From the NCBI RefSeq assembly GCF_006516965.1, contig NZ_VHLH01000003.1, positions 22,216 to 86,215 of the forward strand: a DNA stretch of 64,000 bases. The letters run 5' to 3'. Position numbers and translations under genes: made by a program. Source of the stretch: Pararhizobium mangrovi. Its GTDB lineage: Bacteria; Pseudomonadota; Alphaproteobacteria; Rhizobiales; Rhizobiaceae. Position 1 is the first letter of the stretch. Each line of letters opens with the position of its first letter. Positions 56,801-64,000 of this stretch are shown piece by piece. The notes under the pieces were generated by a model. The model searched no databases. It was not told the DNA's origin and saw nothing but the letters and a program-made list of their open reading frames with translations.

Positions 56801-57361
56801 GAAGAGCAGTCGGGCCACATCAAGGAAGTCGGCTTCGAGCTCTACCAGCAGATGCTGGAAGAGGCGGTCAGCGAACTGAAGGGCGACGATGCGGCCGCCG
56901 ATTCCGGATGGTCGCCACAGATCACCGTCGGCACGCCGGTCATGATCCCGGAAGACTACGTGCCGGACCTGCATCTGCGCATGGGGCTCTACCGGCGCCT
57001 TGGCGAAATTACCGAGACGAGCGAGATCGATTCCTTCGGCGCGGAGATGGTCGACCGTTTCGGCCCGCTGCCGATCGAGGTCGAGCACCTTTTGAAGATC
57101 GTCTACGTCAAGTCGCTCTGCCGTGCGGCGAACGTCGAGAAGCTCGATGCCGGGCCGAAGGGCGTCGTCGTCCAGTTCCGCGGAAAGGAATTCCCGAACC
57201 CGGCCGGCCTCGTCGAATATCTAGGAAGACAGGGCGCCAGCGCGAAGATCCGGCAGGATCAAAGCATCTTCTTCGACCGCGATCTTCCAACCGCCGAGAA
57301 GCGGCTTTCGGGTGCGGCCATCGTCATGACGAAGCTGTCCGAGATCGCCGAAGCGGCGTAA
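53864..57361 (+). CDS. mfd: Transcription-repair coupling factor Mfd
   Basis: 1165-residue ATPase that dislodges RNA polymerase stalled at DNA damage and recruits UvrA. UvrB-like N-terminal domains (to about 470) are followed by the RNA-polymerase-interacting CarD-like region (GSIVVHAEHGIGRFVGLQTL). The helicase part has GDVGFGKTEVA, the DEEQHFG box and YQLRGRVGRS. The C-terminal TRCF domain is complete. Length is normal. Confidence 0.97.
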   Translation: MIEGFAPDVFKRLSGPATLASVPPGAEPFLLADMARAGQPVAYVVSDGQRMGDLEQMLSFIAPEIPVLTLPAWDCLPYDRVSPSPDAAARRLSALTGLIAHAKNPHPAIVLVSVNAFLQRVPPRGILGALGFSARAGDRIDMEAIVERLSANGFERVPTVREVGAFAVRGGILDVFVPGSSEPLRLDFFGDTLESVRAFDPASQRTTSQGHRLELYPMSEVTLTKETISRFRTNYLAHFGAAQRDDALYQAVSEGRRYAGMEHWLPLFYEELETTFDYLEGFSFVVDHLAREAAGERMKVVRDHFEARESAKNATGQGAPYKPVAPDELYLEAEAFVEAIDQRHALRLSPFEEMETGASKVFTLDAHSGPRWSQTQIGNEGHVERINVFDSVVAHIAERRNETGKVLLAAWSEGALDRLMQVLGEHGLERVRIVDRLDALETLKPGEIGAGVLSIENGFETANLAVIGEQDILGDRMVRRSRRRKRGADFISEVSGLEEGSIVVHAEHGIGRFVGLQTLEAAGAPHACLELMYADGAKLFLPVENIELLSRYGSESAEAQLDKLGGVAWQARKAKLKKRLLDMAGELIRIAAERTTRHAPELTTQEGLYDEFAARFPYDETDDQMGAIEAVRDDLAAGKPMDRLICGDVGFGKTEVALRAAFVAAMNGAQVAIVAPTTLLARQHYKTFTERFRGLPIRIAQASRLVGSKELAATKKELSDGKVDIVIGTHALLGASVDFANLGLLVIDEEQHFGVKHKERLKELKSDVHVLTLSATPIPRTLQLAMTGVRELSLITTAPVDRMAVRTFISPFDGLVIRETLLREHYRGGQSFYVCPRVSDLDEVASFLREKVPELKFAIAHGQMAAGQLDDIMNAFYEGQYDVLLSTTIVGSGLDVPRANTLVVHRSDMFGLAQLYQLRGRVGRSKVRAYALFTLPANRMLSKTADRRLKVLQSLDSLGAGFELASHDLDIRGAGNLLGEEQSGHIKEVGFELYQQMLEEAVSELKGDDAAADSGWSPQITVGTPVMIPEDYVPDLHLRMGLYRRLGEITETSEIDSFGAEMVDRFGPLPIEVEHLLKIVYVKSLCRAANVEKLDAGPKGVVVQFRGKEFPNPAGLVEYLGRQGASAKIRQDQSIFFDRDLPTAEKRLSGAAIVMTKLSEIAEAA

Positions 57362-57487
57362 GCGGCTCATCGATCGGGAAGATCAGTCTTCTCGCAAATA
57401 AAAACGTCGAAGCGCGGGAAACGGTGTAACCTTTTCGTGTCTGCATCGTTTGTTTCCGGCAAGGGAGGCTATGTCGGAGGTACTACG

Positions 57488-58588
57488 ATGGCGGCGGACG
57501 GACGCGGGCGCGATGCCTCGACGCCAATGGAATTGCCGGCAGCTGGCTGGCGGGACATAAGCTGGCGAATCTATTCCGAAATCTCGGACGACCGCGTCAT
57601 GCTGGTCGCGGCCGGGGTTACCTATTACCTGCTGCTCGCCATGGTCCCTGCGCTCTCGGCGCTCGTTTCGGTCTATGGCCTTTTTGCCGACCCCGCCACG
57701 ATCCAGAGCCACATGGGCGTCCTCTCCGGGGTCGTTCCCGGCGGTGGCATGGACATCATCAAGGAGCAGCTGTCGCGCCTCGCGCAGCAGGGCTCCGCGA
57801 CACTCGGCCTGACGTTCGCCATATCGTTGGCGTTCGCGCTGTGGAGCGCCAATTCGGGCGTCAAGGCGCTCTTCGAATCCATGAACGTCGCATATGACGA
57901 ACACGAAGAGCGTGGCTTCGTCTGGCTTACGCTCATCTGCTTCGCCTTCACGCTTGGTGCGATCGTCGCCGCCATTCTCTTCGCCGCGATCATCATCGTG
58001 CTGCCCATTGTGCTCGGCCATCTCGGGCTCGGCAGGGTCGCGGACTGGACGGTTCGCATCGGCACTTATGCGGTGCTGGCGCTTATCGTCTCGTTCGGTG
58101 TCGCCGCGCTCTATCGCTGGGGGCCGTGCCGCAGCCGGCCCCAATGGCGCTGGATCACGCCCGGCGTCGTGCTGACGGTCATCCTGACCATCGCCGTATC
58201 GATCCTATTTTCCTGGTACGTCAGCAATTTCGGATCCTACAACGCCACCTACGGCTCGCTCGGCGCGATGATCGGCTTCATGACGTGGATCTGGCTGACG
58301 GCGAACATCCTCATCATCGGCGGCGAACTCAATTCGGAGATGGAGCATCAGACGAGCGTCGATACGACCGTCGGGCCCGACAGCCCGATGGGCGAACGCG
58401 GCGCGCTGATGGCCGACCACGTCGCCGTCGGATCGAAGGATGCGACGCGCCGCGAAGACGAAAGAAAAGAAAGACGCGACGATCGGGAGCAAAAACGGCG
58501 TCGGCGTGTTTCGCTTGGCAAGCTCGCTTTCGCGGTTCCCGCCGCCGTGATCCTTGCAACGATGCAGCGACGTTCGCGTCGAAGTTAG
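57488..58588 (+). CDS. YihY/BrkB-family inner-membrane protein
   Basis: 366-residue protein with six membrane helices, including VMLVAAGVTYYLLLAMVPAL near residue 40 and the family's GSLGAMIGFMTWIWLTANIL near residue 258. It ends with a strongly charged cytoplasmic tail rich in Arg and Glu. The family is often labelled UPF0761 or virulence factor BrkB; its role is unclear. GGAGG before the ATG at 57488 sets the start. It leads a run of four co-directional envelope genes that probably respond to stress. Confidence 0.88.
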   Translation: MAADGRGRDASTPMELPAAGWRDISWRIYSEISDDRVMLVAAGVTYYLLLAMVPALSALVSVYGLFADPATIQSHMGVLSGVVPGGGMDIIKEQLSRLAQQGSATLGLTFAISLAFALWSANSGVKALFESMNVAYDEHEERGFVWLTLICFAFTLGAIVAAILFAAIIIVLPIVLGHLGLGRVADWTVRIGTYAVLALIVSFGVAALYRWGPCRSRPQWRWITPGVVLTVILTIAVSILFSWYVSNFGSYNATYGSLGAMIGFMTWIWLTANILIIGGELNSEMEHQTSVDTTVGPDSPMGERGALMADHVAVGSKDATRREDERKERRDDREQKRRRRVSLGKLAFAVPAAVILATMQRRSRRS

Positions 58589-58646
58589 CGGAAACCACCG
58601 GCGCATACGCAAGTCAAGGAGTGCGCCGCCAAGGAGAAGACGCCTA

Positions 58647-58721
58647 ATGAACAGTATAATCTATCTGGTGGGACTGATCGTGATCGTCCTATTCGTCCTT
58701 TCCCTTCTCGGCCTCCACTAA
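58647..58721 (+). CDS. 24-residue single-pass membrane peptide
   Basis: A 25-codon frame (ATG to TAA) with AAGGAG ten bases upstream. The peptide is nearly all hydrophobic, beginning MNSIIYLVGLIVIVLFVL and ending LLGLH, so it would span the membrane once. It lies between the YihY-type and YqjD-like genes, with 58 bp and 14 bp on either side. Similar tiny membrane peptides occur in rhizobia, to my recollection, but I cannot confirm homologues. Function is unknown. Confidence 0.65.
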   Translation: MNSIIYLVGLIVIVLFVLSLLGLH

Positions 58722-58735
58722 AGAGGAAAGCACCC

Positions 58736-59524
58736 ATGTCCGATACACCGCAAACACCCGGGAGCGGAAAGGCGCGCGACGATGTCGACCGCACCAAGGA
58801 ACGCGCCCGCGAAGAAATGGATTCTGCACGCGAGGAAGGCCGCAAGGCCGCCGATTCCGCACGCCAGGCCGCTTCCGACTTCTCCGAAAAGGCCAAGGAT
58901 CGGGCCTATGAAGAAGGCGAGCGAGGCAAGGAGAGCGTTGCAGGCGGTCTCGACGACTTCGCCGCAGCCGTACGCAAGGCGTCAGACGAACTCAGTTCGC
59001 GCGACCAGTCCATGGCCTCGAAGGTCGTGCGCGAAGTCGCCGGCGGCCTCGAGCACGCCTCGCGGACCATTCACGGCAACGACGTCGGTGAACTGACGCG
59101 TTCGGTCAACCGCTTCGCTCGTGAACGTCCCGCGACGTTCCTGATCGGCGCCGCCCTTGCCGGCCTCGCGCTCGGCCGCTTCGCGCGCTCGTCCGAGGAA
59201 CATAGCGAAGGCGATTACGTCGGAGGCGAGAACTACGGCGGCGCCGCGTCGCGTTCGCCGTCGCCGACGACGCGCAGCGGGATGGGAAGTCCGACCGGCG
59301 GCGGTATGGGCGGATCTCCGGCCGAAGGCATCGATCGTGCCGAACCCTACCGTCCGACACCTTCGCCCTCGACAGCGACATCGTCGCCGACTTCACCAGG
59401 GTCGCCGACTTCACCAGGGTCGCCGACTTCACCAGTGTCGCCGACGTCGCCGTCATCCTCGTCTCCGTCCACCGCCGGAAACCCTGCCACGCCGAAAACG
59501 CCCGATACGGGGGAACGTCCATGA
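58736..59524 (+). CDS. Membrane-anchored YqjD/ElaB-like protein with Ser-Pro-Thr repeat tail
   Basis: 262-residue protein. The N-terminal ~115 residues are highly charged and helical, with repeated Glu/Arg/Ala patterns (TKERAREEMDSAREEGRKAA) like LEA or YqjD/ElaB proteins. One membrane helix (FLIGAALAGLALGRF) lies near residue 138. The C-terminal ~110 residues are low-complexity Gly, Ser, Pro and Thr with the tandem motif SPTSPG. The stop overlaps the next start (ATGA), so the cluster is translationally coupled. Ribosome anchoring or envelope stress roles known for YqjD/ElaB are only suggestive here. Confidence 0.72.
   Translation: MSDTPQTPGSGKARDDVDRTKERAREEMDSAREEGRKAADSARQAASDFSEKAKDRAYEEGERGKESVAGGLDDFAAAVRKASDELSSRDQSMASKVVREVAGGLEHASRTIHGNDVGELTRSVNRFARERPATFLIGAALAGLALGRFARSSEEHSEGDYVGGENYGGAASRSPSPTTRSGMGSPTGGGMGGSPAEGIDRAEPYRPTPSPSTATSSPTSPGSPTSPGSPTSPVSPTSPSSSSPSTAGNPATPKTPDTGERP
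59384..59455 (+). repeat. 18-bp tandem repeat inside the YqjD-like gene
   Basis: TCGCCGACTTCACCAGGG occurs twice exactly (59384-59401, 59402-59419) and once with one change (59420-59437), followed by a diverged fourth unit (59438-59455). It encodes the (SPTSPG)n tail in frame. The near-identity of units suggests recent slippage, so copy number may vary between strains. Confidence 0.9.
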
Positions 59525-59955
59525 GCGATAGAGAACACGATACCGAGCGCAACGAGCGCCGGAGCGAACCGAAGTCGCTTCCCGACCTCGTCGTCCACGC
59601 GCTGCACGAGACGAGCGAACTTGTCCAGACCGAGACGCGCCTCATCAGGGCAGAGCTTTCCGAAAAGATCACGCAGGTGGAAACGGGCGGCGGATCGCTG
59701 ATCGCCGGCGCGATCTGCATGCTGGTCGCATTGCTGACGCTGACTGCGGCACTGGTCTCGGCGATCTCGAAGATCGGCACCCCGGATATCGGGGGCGGCT
59801 GGGCGGCACTCATCGTCGGAGTGATCATCGCGCTGATCGGCGTCGCACTGCTCATGAAGGCTCGCAAGGACCTCCAGCCGAGCAACCTCGCACCGAACCG
59901 CACGGCGCGTCAGTTCAAGAAAGATACGACTCTTGCCAAGGAGCAAACGCGATGA
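59521..59955 (+). CDS. Holin-X/DUF1469-like membrane protein
   Basis: 144-residue protein with a charged N-terminal helix (LHETSELVQTETRLIRAELS) and two membrane helices (GAICMLVALLTLTAALVSAI and AALIVGVIIALIGVALLM). This is the phage-holin superfamily 6/DUF1469 layout, here a chromosomal envelope protein and not a lysis gene. It overlaps the genes on both sides by four bases, so it is part of a coupled operon. Confidence 0.82.
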   Translation: MSDREHDTERNERRSEPKSLPDLVVHALHETSELVQTETRLIRAELSEKITQVETGGGSLIAGAICMLVALLTLTAALVSAISKIGTPDIGGGWAALIVGVIIALIGVALLMKARKDLQPSNLAPNRTARQFKKDTTLAKEQTR

Positions 59956-61058
59956 GCAGTGATACCGAACGACTTGAAAAAGAAGCCGACTCGCACCGCT
60001 CCAATCTCGATTCGACCTTCGACGCGATCCGCGAACGTCTCTCGGTCGGTCAGATCGTCGACGAGTTTTCGGGCTACCTCAAGAAGGGGCAGGGCGCCGA
60101 GACGATGAACAATCTCGGCCGCCAGGTCCGCGACAATCCGCTGGCGCTCGGCCTCGTCGGCGCCGGCATCGCCTGGCTGTTCTTCGGCAATTCCGCCCGG
60201 GCCGCCGGAGACGAGATGACCCATCGCGTCGAGCGCTGGCGCGACGATCATCGCTCCGAGCCACCGGTCGCAGGCAGGGCTGGCGCATCCACGCAGCCGA
60301 TCCCGACTGGTCCGGCCTCGCGTAAGGATGCCCCGGCGAAGGGCACGCGCTTTGCCTCCGGTACGCCGACGAGCGGCGCAACCGGTACGTCGACCTATTC
60401 GCCATCGTCCTCGTCGTCTTCGACGGGCGGCGGATCCAGCGTATCGGACGCCGCCCGCTCCGCACGTGATGCCGGTTCTCGCGCCGCTTCGGGTGCTTCG
60501 CAAAGTGCTTCGCGTGCCGGTGAATCGATTGCCGGCGGCGCCCAATCCGCTCGCGACAGTGCCAGCCGGGGTCTCCACGATGCCGGCGAACGGGTGAGCG
60601 GAGGCATGCACGACGCCAGCGAGTGGGCGAACGAAAGCATGCACGGAGCGAGCGAATCGATCCGCCGCGGCTCGCGTCGCGTCTACGGAGCCGGTTCGCG
60701 GGCTGGCCGCGGCCTTGCCGACCTGATCCACGACGAGCCGCTTGTCTTCGGCGCGGTCGCGCTTGCGGTGGGTGCTGCCGCCGGTGCACTGATGCCGCCG
60801 ACGCGCAGTGAGGACGAATGGATGGGCGAGACGCGCGATCGCTTCCGAGACGAGGCGTATGCGCGCGGCGAGGATGCCCTGCACCGTGCCGAGAACGTTG
60901 CGGAGGAAACCTATTCCGCGGCGAGCGACAAGGCCGAGGAAAAGGGTCTCAAGCCGAAGGAAGGCAGCGACGAGACGATCGCCGAAAAGGTGAGCGAAGT
61001 CGCCCGCACGGCCGAGAAGACCGCCAAGGAAGAGACCAAGAAGCAGAGCGAAAGCTGA
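59952..61058 (+). CDS. DUF3618-domain membrane protein
   Basis: 368-residue protein. The N-terminus (SDTERLEKEADSHRSNLDST, then FDAIRERLSVGQIVDEF) is a DUF3618 domain, common in rhizobial stress-induced proteins. Membrane-prone segments are near residue 70 (NPLALGLVGAGIAWLFF) and residue 262 (GAVALAVGAAAGALM). Between them are Ser/Gly/Ala-rich amphipathic repeats resembling LEA proteins. It ends with a charged helical tail. Last gene of the cluster, followed by a hairpin. Confidence 0.8.
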   Translation: MSSDTERLEKEADSHRSNLDSTFDAIRERLSVGQIVDEFSGYLKKGQGAETMNNLGRQVRDNPLALGLVGAGIAWLFFGNSARAAGDEMTHRVERWRDDHRSEPPVAGRAGASTQPIPTGPASRKDAPAKGTRFASGTPTSGATGTSTYSPSSSSSSTGGGSSVSDAARSARDAGSRAASGASQSASRAGESIAGGAQSARDSASRGLHDAGERVSGGMHDASEWANESMHGASESIRRGSRRVYGAGSRAGRGLADLIHDEPLVFGAVALAVGAAAGALMPPTRSEDEWMGETRDRFRDEAYARGEDALHRAENVAEETYSAASDKAEEKGLKPKEGSDETIAEKVSEVARTAEKTAKEETKKQSES

Positions 61059-61068
61059 TCGCTCCTCG

Positions 61069-61094
61069 GCCCGCCGTCATCCTGCGCGGCGGGC
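61069..61094. terminator. Hairpin between convergent DUF3618 and YejA-type genes
   Basis: GCCCGCCG (61069-61076) pairs with CGGCGGGC (61087-61094), with a 10-nt loop. A weak T-rich stretch (TATTGTTTG) follows on the plus strand. It probably ends the envelope-cluster transcript. Confidence 0.6.
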
Positions 61095-61128
61095 TGCCTC
61101 TATTGTTTGTGCCGAATATTTCACGAAT

Positions 61129-62946
61129 TCAGTTGCGTGCGCGCGCATCCCACCAGGTTTCGAGCTGGTAACCGTACAGCGGCGTCGTGTCGGGATGCCG
61201 GATACGCCCCCATCGCGCGATCCATTGCTGATCGACATGATAGAGCGGCACGACGTAGTAGCCCGATATCAGCACCCGATCGAGGGCGCGCACGGCGTCG
61301 CGAAAATCGTGCTGCGAGCGTGCGTCGAGCATCGCCTCGATCGTCGCGTCGATGGCGGGACTCTTGGTTCCCGCGTAGTTGAAGCTGCCTTCGACGTTGG
61401 CCGAGGACGAGGCCCACCGGCCGATCTGCTCCGATCCCGGCGAAAGCGACGAGGGATAGTTCTTGACGATGACGTCGTAATCGAACGTCAGGGTGCGCTG
61501 CTGGTACTGGGTGTCGTCCACCGTGCGCACCGACATGGCGATGCCAAGCGATGCGAGCGTGCGCTGATAGGCAAGCGCGATCTTCTCCTGGCCCGCGTTC
61601 TGCGTCATCACCTCGAAGGCGAGCGGTCGCCCGTTCCGATCGACCATCCGGCCGTCGTCGATATGATAGCCGGCTGCCGTCAGCAGATCGTAGGCTTCGC
61701 GCAGAACCGTACGGTCGCGGCCCGAACCGTCGGTGACCGGCAGCTTGTAGGTGCCCTCCATGACCGGTTTCGTCACAGCATCCGGGAACGGGGCCAGAAG
61801 CTTCTTCTCGTATGCGCTGGCCGGCACGCCGAAGCACGACAGCGAAGAGCCCTGCCAGTAATCCTGCGTGCGCGCGTACGCATCGCCGAAGAGGTTGCGG
61901 TTGATCCACTGGAAATCGAGTGCGAGCGCCAGCGCATGCCGCACGCGACGGTCCTTGAAGACCGGACGGCGCGTATTGAGCACGAAGCCGTACATGCCGG
62001 ACGGCGTTTCGGCACGGAACGCGTCTTTGACGACCCGGCCGTCGCGCACGGCCGGAAAGTTGAACGACCGTCGCCACCTGATCGGATCGCTTTCGGGAAA
62101 GACGTCGAAGATGCCCTTCTTGAAGGCTTCGAACGAGGCGTTCTGCGAAAGGAAATAGTCGACGGTAACGGTGCCGAAATTGTCGAAGCCGCGTTTGACC
62201 GGCAGATCCTTCCCCCAATAGTTCGGATCGCGCTTGTAGACGATGCTGCGCCCAGGCTCGACGTCGCCGACCTTATAGGGTCCGGATCCAACCGGCTTTT
62301 CGAGTGTCGTGCGACCGAAGGTCCCAGGATCGATCGCGTGCTTCGGCAGGATCGGCGACATGGCCAGGATGAGCGGCAGTTCCCGGCCGGCCGATTTCTT
62401 CAGATCGAAGCGCACGCTGCGCGCGCCTACCTTGGTGATCTTCGCGACGTCGTTCAGCCGGTTGGAATAGGGTGGGCGGCCCTTTTTCGCGAGGAGCCTG
62501 AAGCTGAAGACGACGTCGTCCGCCGTCACCGGCTTTCCGTCGGACCAATGGGCCTTCGGGTTCAGATTGAAGCGGATATAGGTCCGTGCGTCGTCCATCT
62601 GGACGGTTTCGGCGAGCAGCCCGTACAGCGAAAACGGCTCGTCCATCGAGCGTTGCATCAGGCTTTCGTAGACGAGGTTGCCGAACTCTGGATCCCATAT
62701 CCCGCGGGCCGTCGTGCGCATGCTCTTCAGGATGAACGGGTTGAGGCTGTCGAAGCTGCCGACGACGCCGTAGGTGATCGATCCGCCTTCGGGCGCGTCG
62801 GGGTTCGCATAGGGCAGATGCCGGTAATCGGCCGGCAGCGCCGGCTTGCCGTGCATGGCGATCGCGTTGACGGGTTCGTCCGCACGGGCGACGCCCGCAA
62901 GGCTCGCCAGGAGAACTGCCGCCAGAACCGCGCGTGGCAAACGCAT
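61129..62946 (-). CDS. Extracellular solute-binding protein family 5 (YejA-like, oligopeptide type)
   Basis: 605-residue periplasmic binding protein with a signal peptide (MRLPRAVLAAVLLASLAG, cleavage near ARADE). SBP family 5 motifs are present: NLVYESLMQRS, WSDGKPVTADDVVFSF near residue 134 and VGSGPYKV near residue 214. It resembles YejA, the receptor for microcin C and peptides. No permease or ATPase genes are visible; in related genomes yejB, yejE and yejF usually follow, but here the next gene converges. GGAG before the ATG supports the start. Confidence 0.9.
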   Translation of the reverse strand: MRLPRAVLAAVLLASLAGVARADEPVNAIAMHGKPALPADYRHLPYANPDAPEGGSITYGVVGSFDSLNPFILKSMRTTARGIWDPEFGNLVYESLMQRSMDEPFSLYGLLAETVQMDDARTYIRFNLNPKAHWSDGKPVTADDVVFSFRLLAKKGRPPYSNRLNDVAKITKVGARSVRFDLKKSAGRELPLILAMSPILPKHAIDPGTFGRTTLEKPVGSGPYKVGDVEPGRSIVYKRDPNYWGKDLPVKRGFDNFGTVTVDYFLSQNASFEAFKKGIFDVFPESDPIRWRRSFNFPAVRDGRVVKDAFRAETPSGMYGFVLNTRRPVFKDRRVRHALALALDFQWINRNLFGDAYARTQDYWQGSSLSCFGVPASAYEKKLLAPFPDAVTKPVMEGTYKLPVTDGSGRDRTVLREAYDLLTAAGYHIDDGRMVDRNGRPLAFEVMTQNAGQEKIALAYQRTLASLGIAMSVRTVDDTQYQQRTLTFDYDVIVKNYPSSLSPGSEQIGRWASSSANVEGSFNYAGTKSPAIDATIEAMLDARSQHDFRDAVRALDRVLISGYYVVPLYHVDQQWIARWGRIRHPDTTPLYGYQLETWWDARARN

Positions 62947-63223
62947 GAGGGACTCCGTCGCCTGCTCATCTCACCGAATCAAGAGGACGAAGCATGTCAG
63001 AATGAAAGCGCCGCGGCGAGGCGGCGGGACGCGACGCGTCATCGCAAATCCGTGCGACCGGCTGGAACTTCCGATTAAGGCCATGTAGGAGGGGGCGAAT
63101 CGGAAGGCCTTGCGAATGCCTTATTTCGGGAACACCCAAGCGATAAGCGATCGGGGCGGACGTTTTCGGGCAAGGCACGTATCCCCACGTTACCGGAGCA
63201 GCACTGAGGAGACCGACATTTCC
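62947..63223. other. Divergent promoter region of yejA-like and IalB-type genes
   Basis: 277 bp. It must hold two divergent promoters, but I see no strong consensus elements, gene or repeat. Confidence 0.4.
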
Positions 63224-63865
63224 ATGACTTGCAAACTCTCCACCGCCACGCGAAGCGTGATTGCGTCCGCGTTCTTCGTCGCCGGCATGGCGGGCGTCGC
63301 GTTCGCTCAGGACTCGTCCGGTGACGCGAGCCAGGCACAGCCGCCGAAGGGCTGGTTCAAGGCGTGCACGAAGCAGGCCGACAACGACGTCTGCATCACG
63401 CAGAACCTCAAGGCCGCTTCGAACGGCCAGCTCGTCACCGCGGTCGGCCTCATCACGGTCAAGGGCAAGGCGAACCAGAAGCTGCTGCAGGTTTCCGTGC
63501 CGAGCGCGCGCCTCATCCAGCCCGGGATCGCCATGCAGATCGACGACAACAAGAAGCAGCAGCTCGGCTATGCCGTGTGCATGCCGGACAAGTGCGTGGC
63601 GGAAGTTCCGCTTTCCGACGGTCTCGTCAACGCGTTCAAGCGTGGCGGTCAGGTCACCTTCACGTCGGTCAATTTTCGCCGCCAGCCGAATCCGGTCGAG
63701 GTTTCCCTGAAGGGCTTCACGGATGCCTTCGAGGGCGCGCCGATGAAACAGTCCGAGCTGCAGCAGCGCCAGAAGCTTCTTCAGCAGCAGATGCAGAAGA
63801 AGGCCGATACTGCCCGCCAGCAGCTCGAGCAGGCGCAGGAAAAGGCCAAGAAGCAGGGCAACTGA
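63224..63865 (+). CDS. Invasion-associated locus B (IalB) family protein
   Basis: 213-residue periplasmic protein with a signal peptide ending near AFAQDSSG. IalB features are PPKGWFKACTKQADNDVCIT and the cysteine pair in YAVCMPDKCVAEVPL. The family is common in alphaproteobacteria, named from a Bartonella erythrocyte-invasion factor, but is found in free-living species too. The C-terminal 45 residues are a Gln/Lys-rich coiled coil (QQRQKLLQQQMQKKADTARQ). The start at 63224 lies 12 bases after GAGGAG. Role is unknown here. Confidence 0.88.
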   Translation: MTCKLSTATRSVIASAFFVAGMAGVAFAQDSSGDASQAQPPKGWFKACTKQADNDVCITQNLKAASNGQLVTAVGLITVKGKANQKLLQVSVPSARLIQPGIAMQIDDNKKQQLGYAVCMPDKCVAEVPLSDGLVNAFKRGGQVTFTSVNFRRQPNPVEVSLKGFTDAFEGAPMKQSELQQRQKLLQQQMQKKADTARQQLEQAQEKAKKQGN

Positions 63866-63912
63866 TCGCCGCCCGGCGACCGTAATCCGTATTCGAAGAG
63901 GGCCCGGTCGCT

Positions 63913-63943
63913 AGAGCCTTTCAGGTTTATACGGAAACGCTCT
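63913..63943. repeat. Dispersed hairpin element, copy 2
   Basis: AGAGCCTTTC (63913-63922) pairs with GAAACGCTCT (63934-63943), with one mismatch. It is the same type as the AGAGCGTYTC hairpin at 32805-32839 and lies between genes. Confidence 0.5.
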
Positions 63944-63974
63944 GCCGACCCTGTTTGCGTCAGGACCGAGACGG

Positions 63975-64000
63975 ATGGCGACGAGCGTACTGGTGGTACG
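63975..64000 (+). CDS. Possible gene start cut by the window edge
   Basis: ATG at 63975 opens a frame reading MATSVLVV up to the right edge, a hydrophobic strand like the start of a nucleotide-binding fold. The upstream GACCGAGACGG is a weak ribosome-binding site. Too short to assign. Confidence 0.25.

Noticed and set aside
53420..57088. Long minus-strand frame opposite mfd and sdhE
   Set aside because: Mfd and SdhE are complete and conserved on the plus strand; the antisense frame is a GC-bias artefact.
59384..59455. CRISPR-like repeat
   Set aside because: Units are directly adjacent without spacers and encode an in-frame SPTSPG protein repeat.
59521..59955. Phage lysis holin
   Set aside because: The holin-X label is by fold only. 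No endolysin or phage genes are present, and the gene is coupled to chromosomal envelope genes.

Overview
The window is high-GC DNA that reads as the chromosome of an alphaproteobacterium of the Hyphomicrobiales (Rhizobiales). The order omlA/bamE - ubiquinol-cytochrome c chaperone - DUF177 - plsX - fabH - ihfA - merR, the recG (divergent) - sdhE - mfd block, an IalB-family protein, DUF982 and DUF3618 proteins all point there. I cannot name the genus.

Positions 1-27.5 kb form an accessory catabolic island. It opens with a tripartite tricarboxylate transporter (TTT) whose tctC and tctBA genes are split by a sulfatase gene (1-4246). Next is a CUT1 sugar/polyol ABC transporter operon with a zinc alcohol dehydrogenase, a PfkB kinase, a LacD/YihT-type class I aldolase and a second sulfatase (4631-13478). 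A LacI-regulated divergent unit follows: enolase-superfamily dehydratase and GabD-like aldehyde dehydrogenase on the minus strand, and a second copy of the ABC binding protein plus an SDR dehydrogenase on the plus strand (13774-19900). The island ends with a GntR-controlled operon (20089-27530). Its content (UxaA-type small and large subunits, TctC, a TctA-TctB fusion, a D-2-hydroxyacid dehydrogenase and an LDH2/MDH2-type dehydrogenase) matches the known sulfolactate pathway suyAB-slc-comC. I propose that the island handles organosulfur compounds. Sulfate esters would be cut in the cytoplasm, because both sulfatases lack signal peptides. Sulfolactate would be racemised by two dehydrogenases and split by SuyAB into pyruvate and sulfite. 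The middle module could in principle feed sulfolactaldehyde into it; that link is inference. A 12-16 bp palindrome (GTAACCGGTTAC type) overlaps the promoters of both ABC binding-protein genes and is the likely LacI operator. All four binding-protein genes are followed by strong stem-loops.

Positions 27.6-34.8 kb are housekeeping: outer-membrane assembly lipoprotein, bc1 chaperone, YceD, phospholipid and fatty-acid initiation (plsX, fabH), IHF alpha, a MerR regulator, several small rhizobial proteins and tRNA-Pro(GGG). Positions 34.8-49.6 kb carry an exopolysaccharide-priming sugar transferase, a molybdate operon (modABC plus a short ModE), a divergent copper pair (copZ/copA) with CueR-type promoter elements, an RND efflux pump with a divergent MarR/GbsR regulator, a metal-permease-like protein and tRNA-Lys(UUU).

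Positions 49.7-64 kb hold ccdA, a DUF502 protein, recG, sdhE and mfd. A co-directional envelope cluster follows (YihY, a 24-residue membrane peptide, a YqjD-like protein with an 18-bp repeat tract, a holin-X-like protein and a DUF3618 protein). The window closes with a YejA-type peptide-binding protein and an IalB-family protein. No CRISPR array, rRNA, integrase or insertion sequence was seen.
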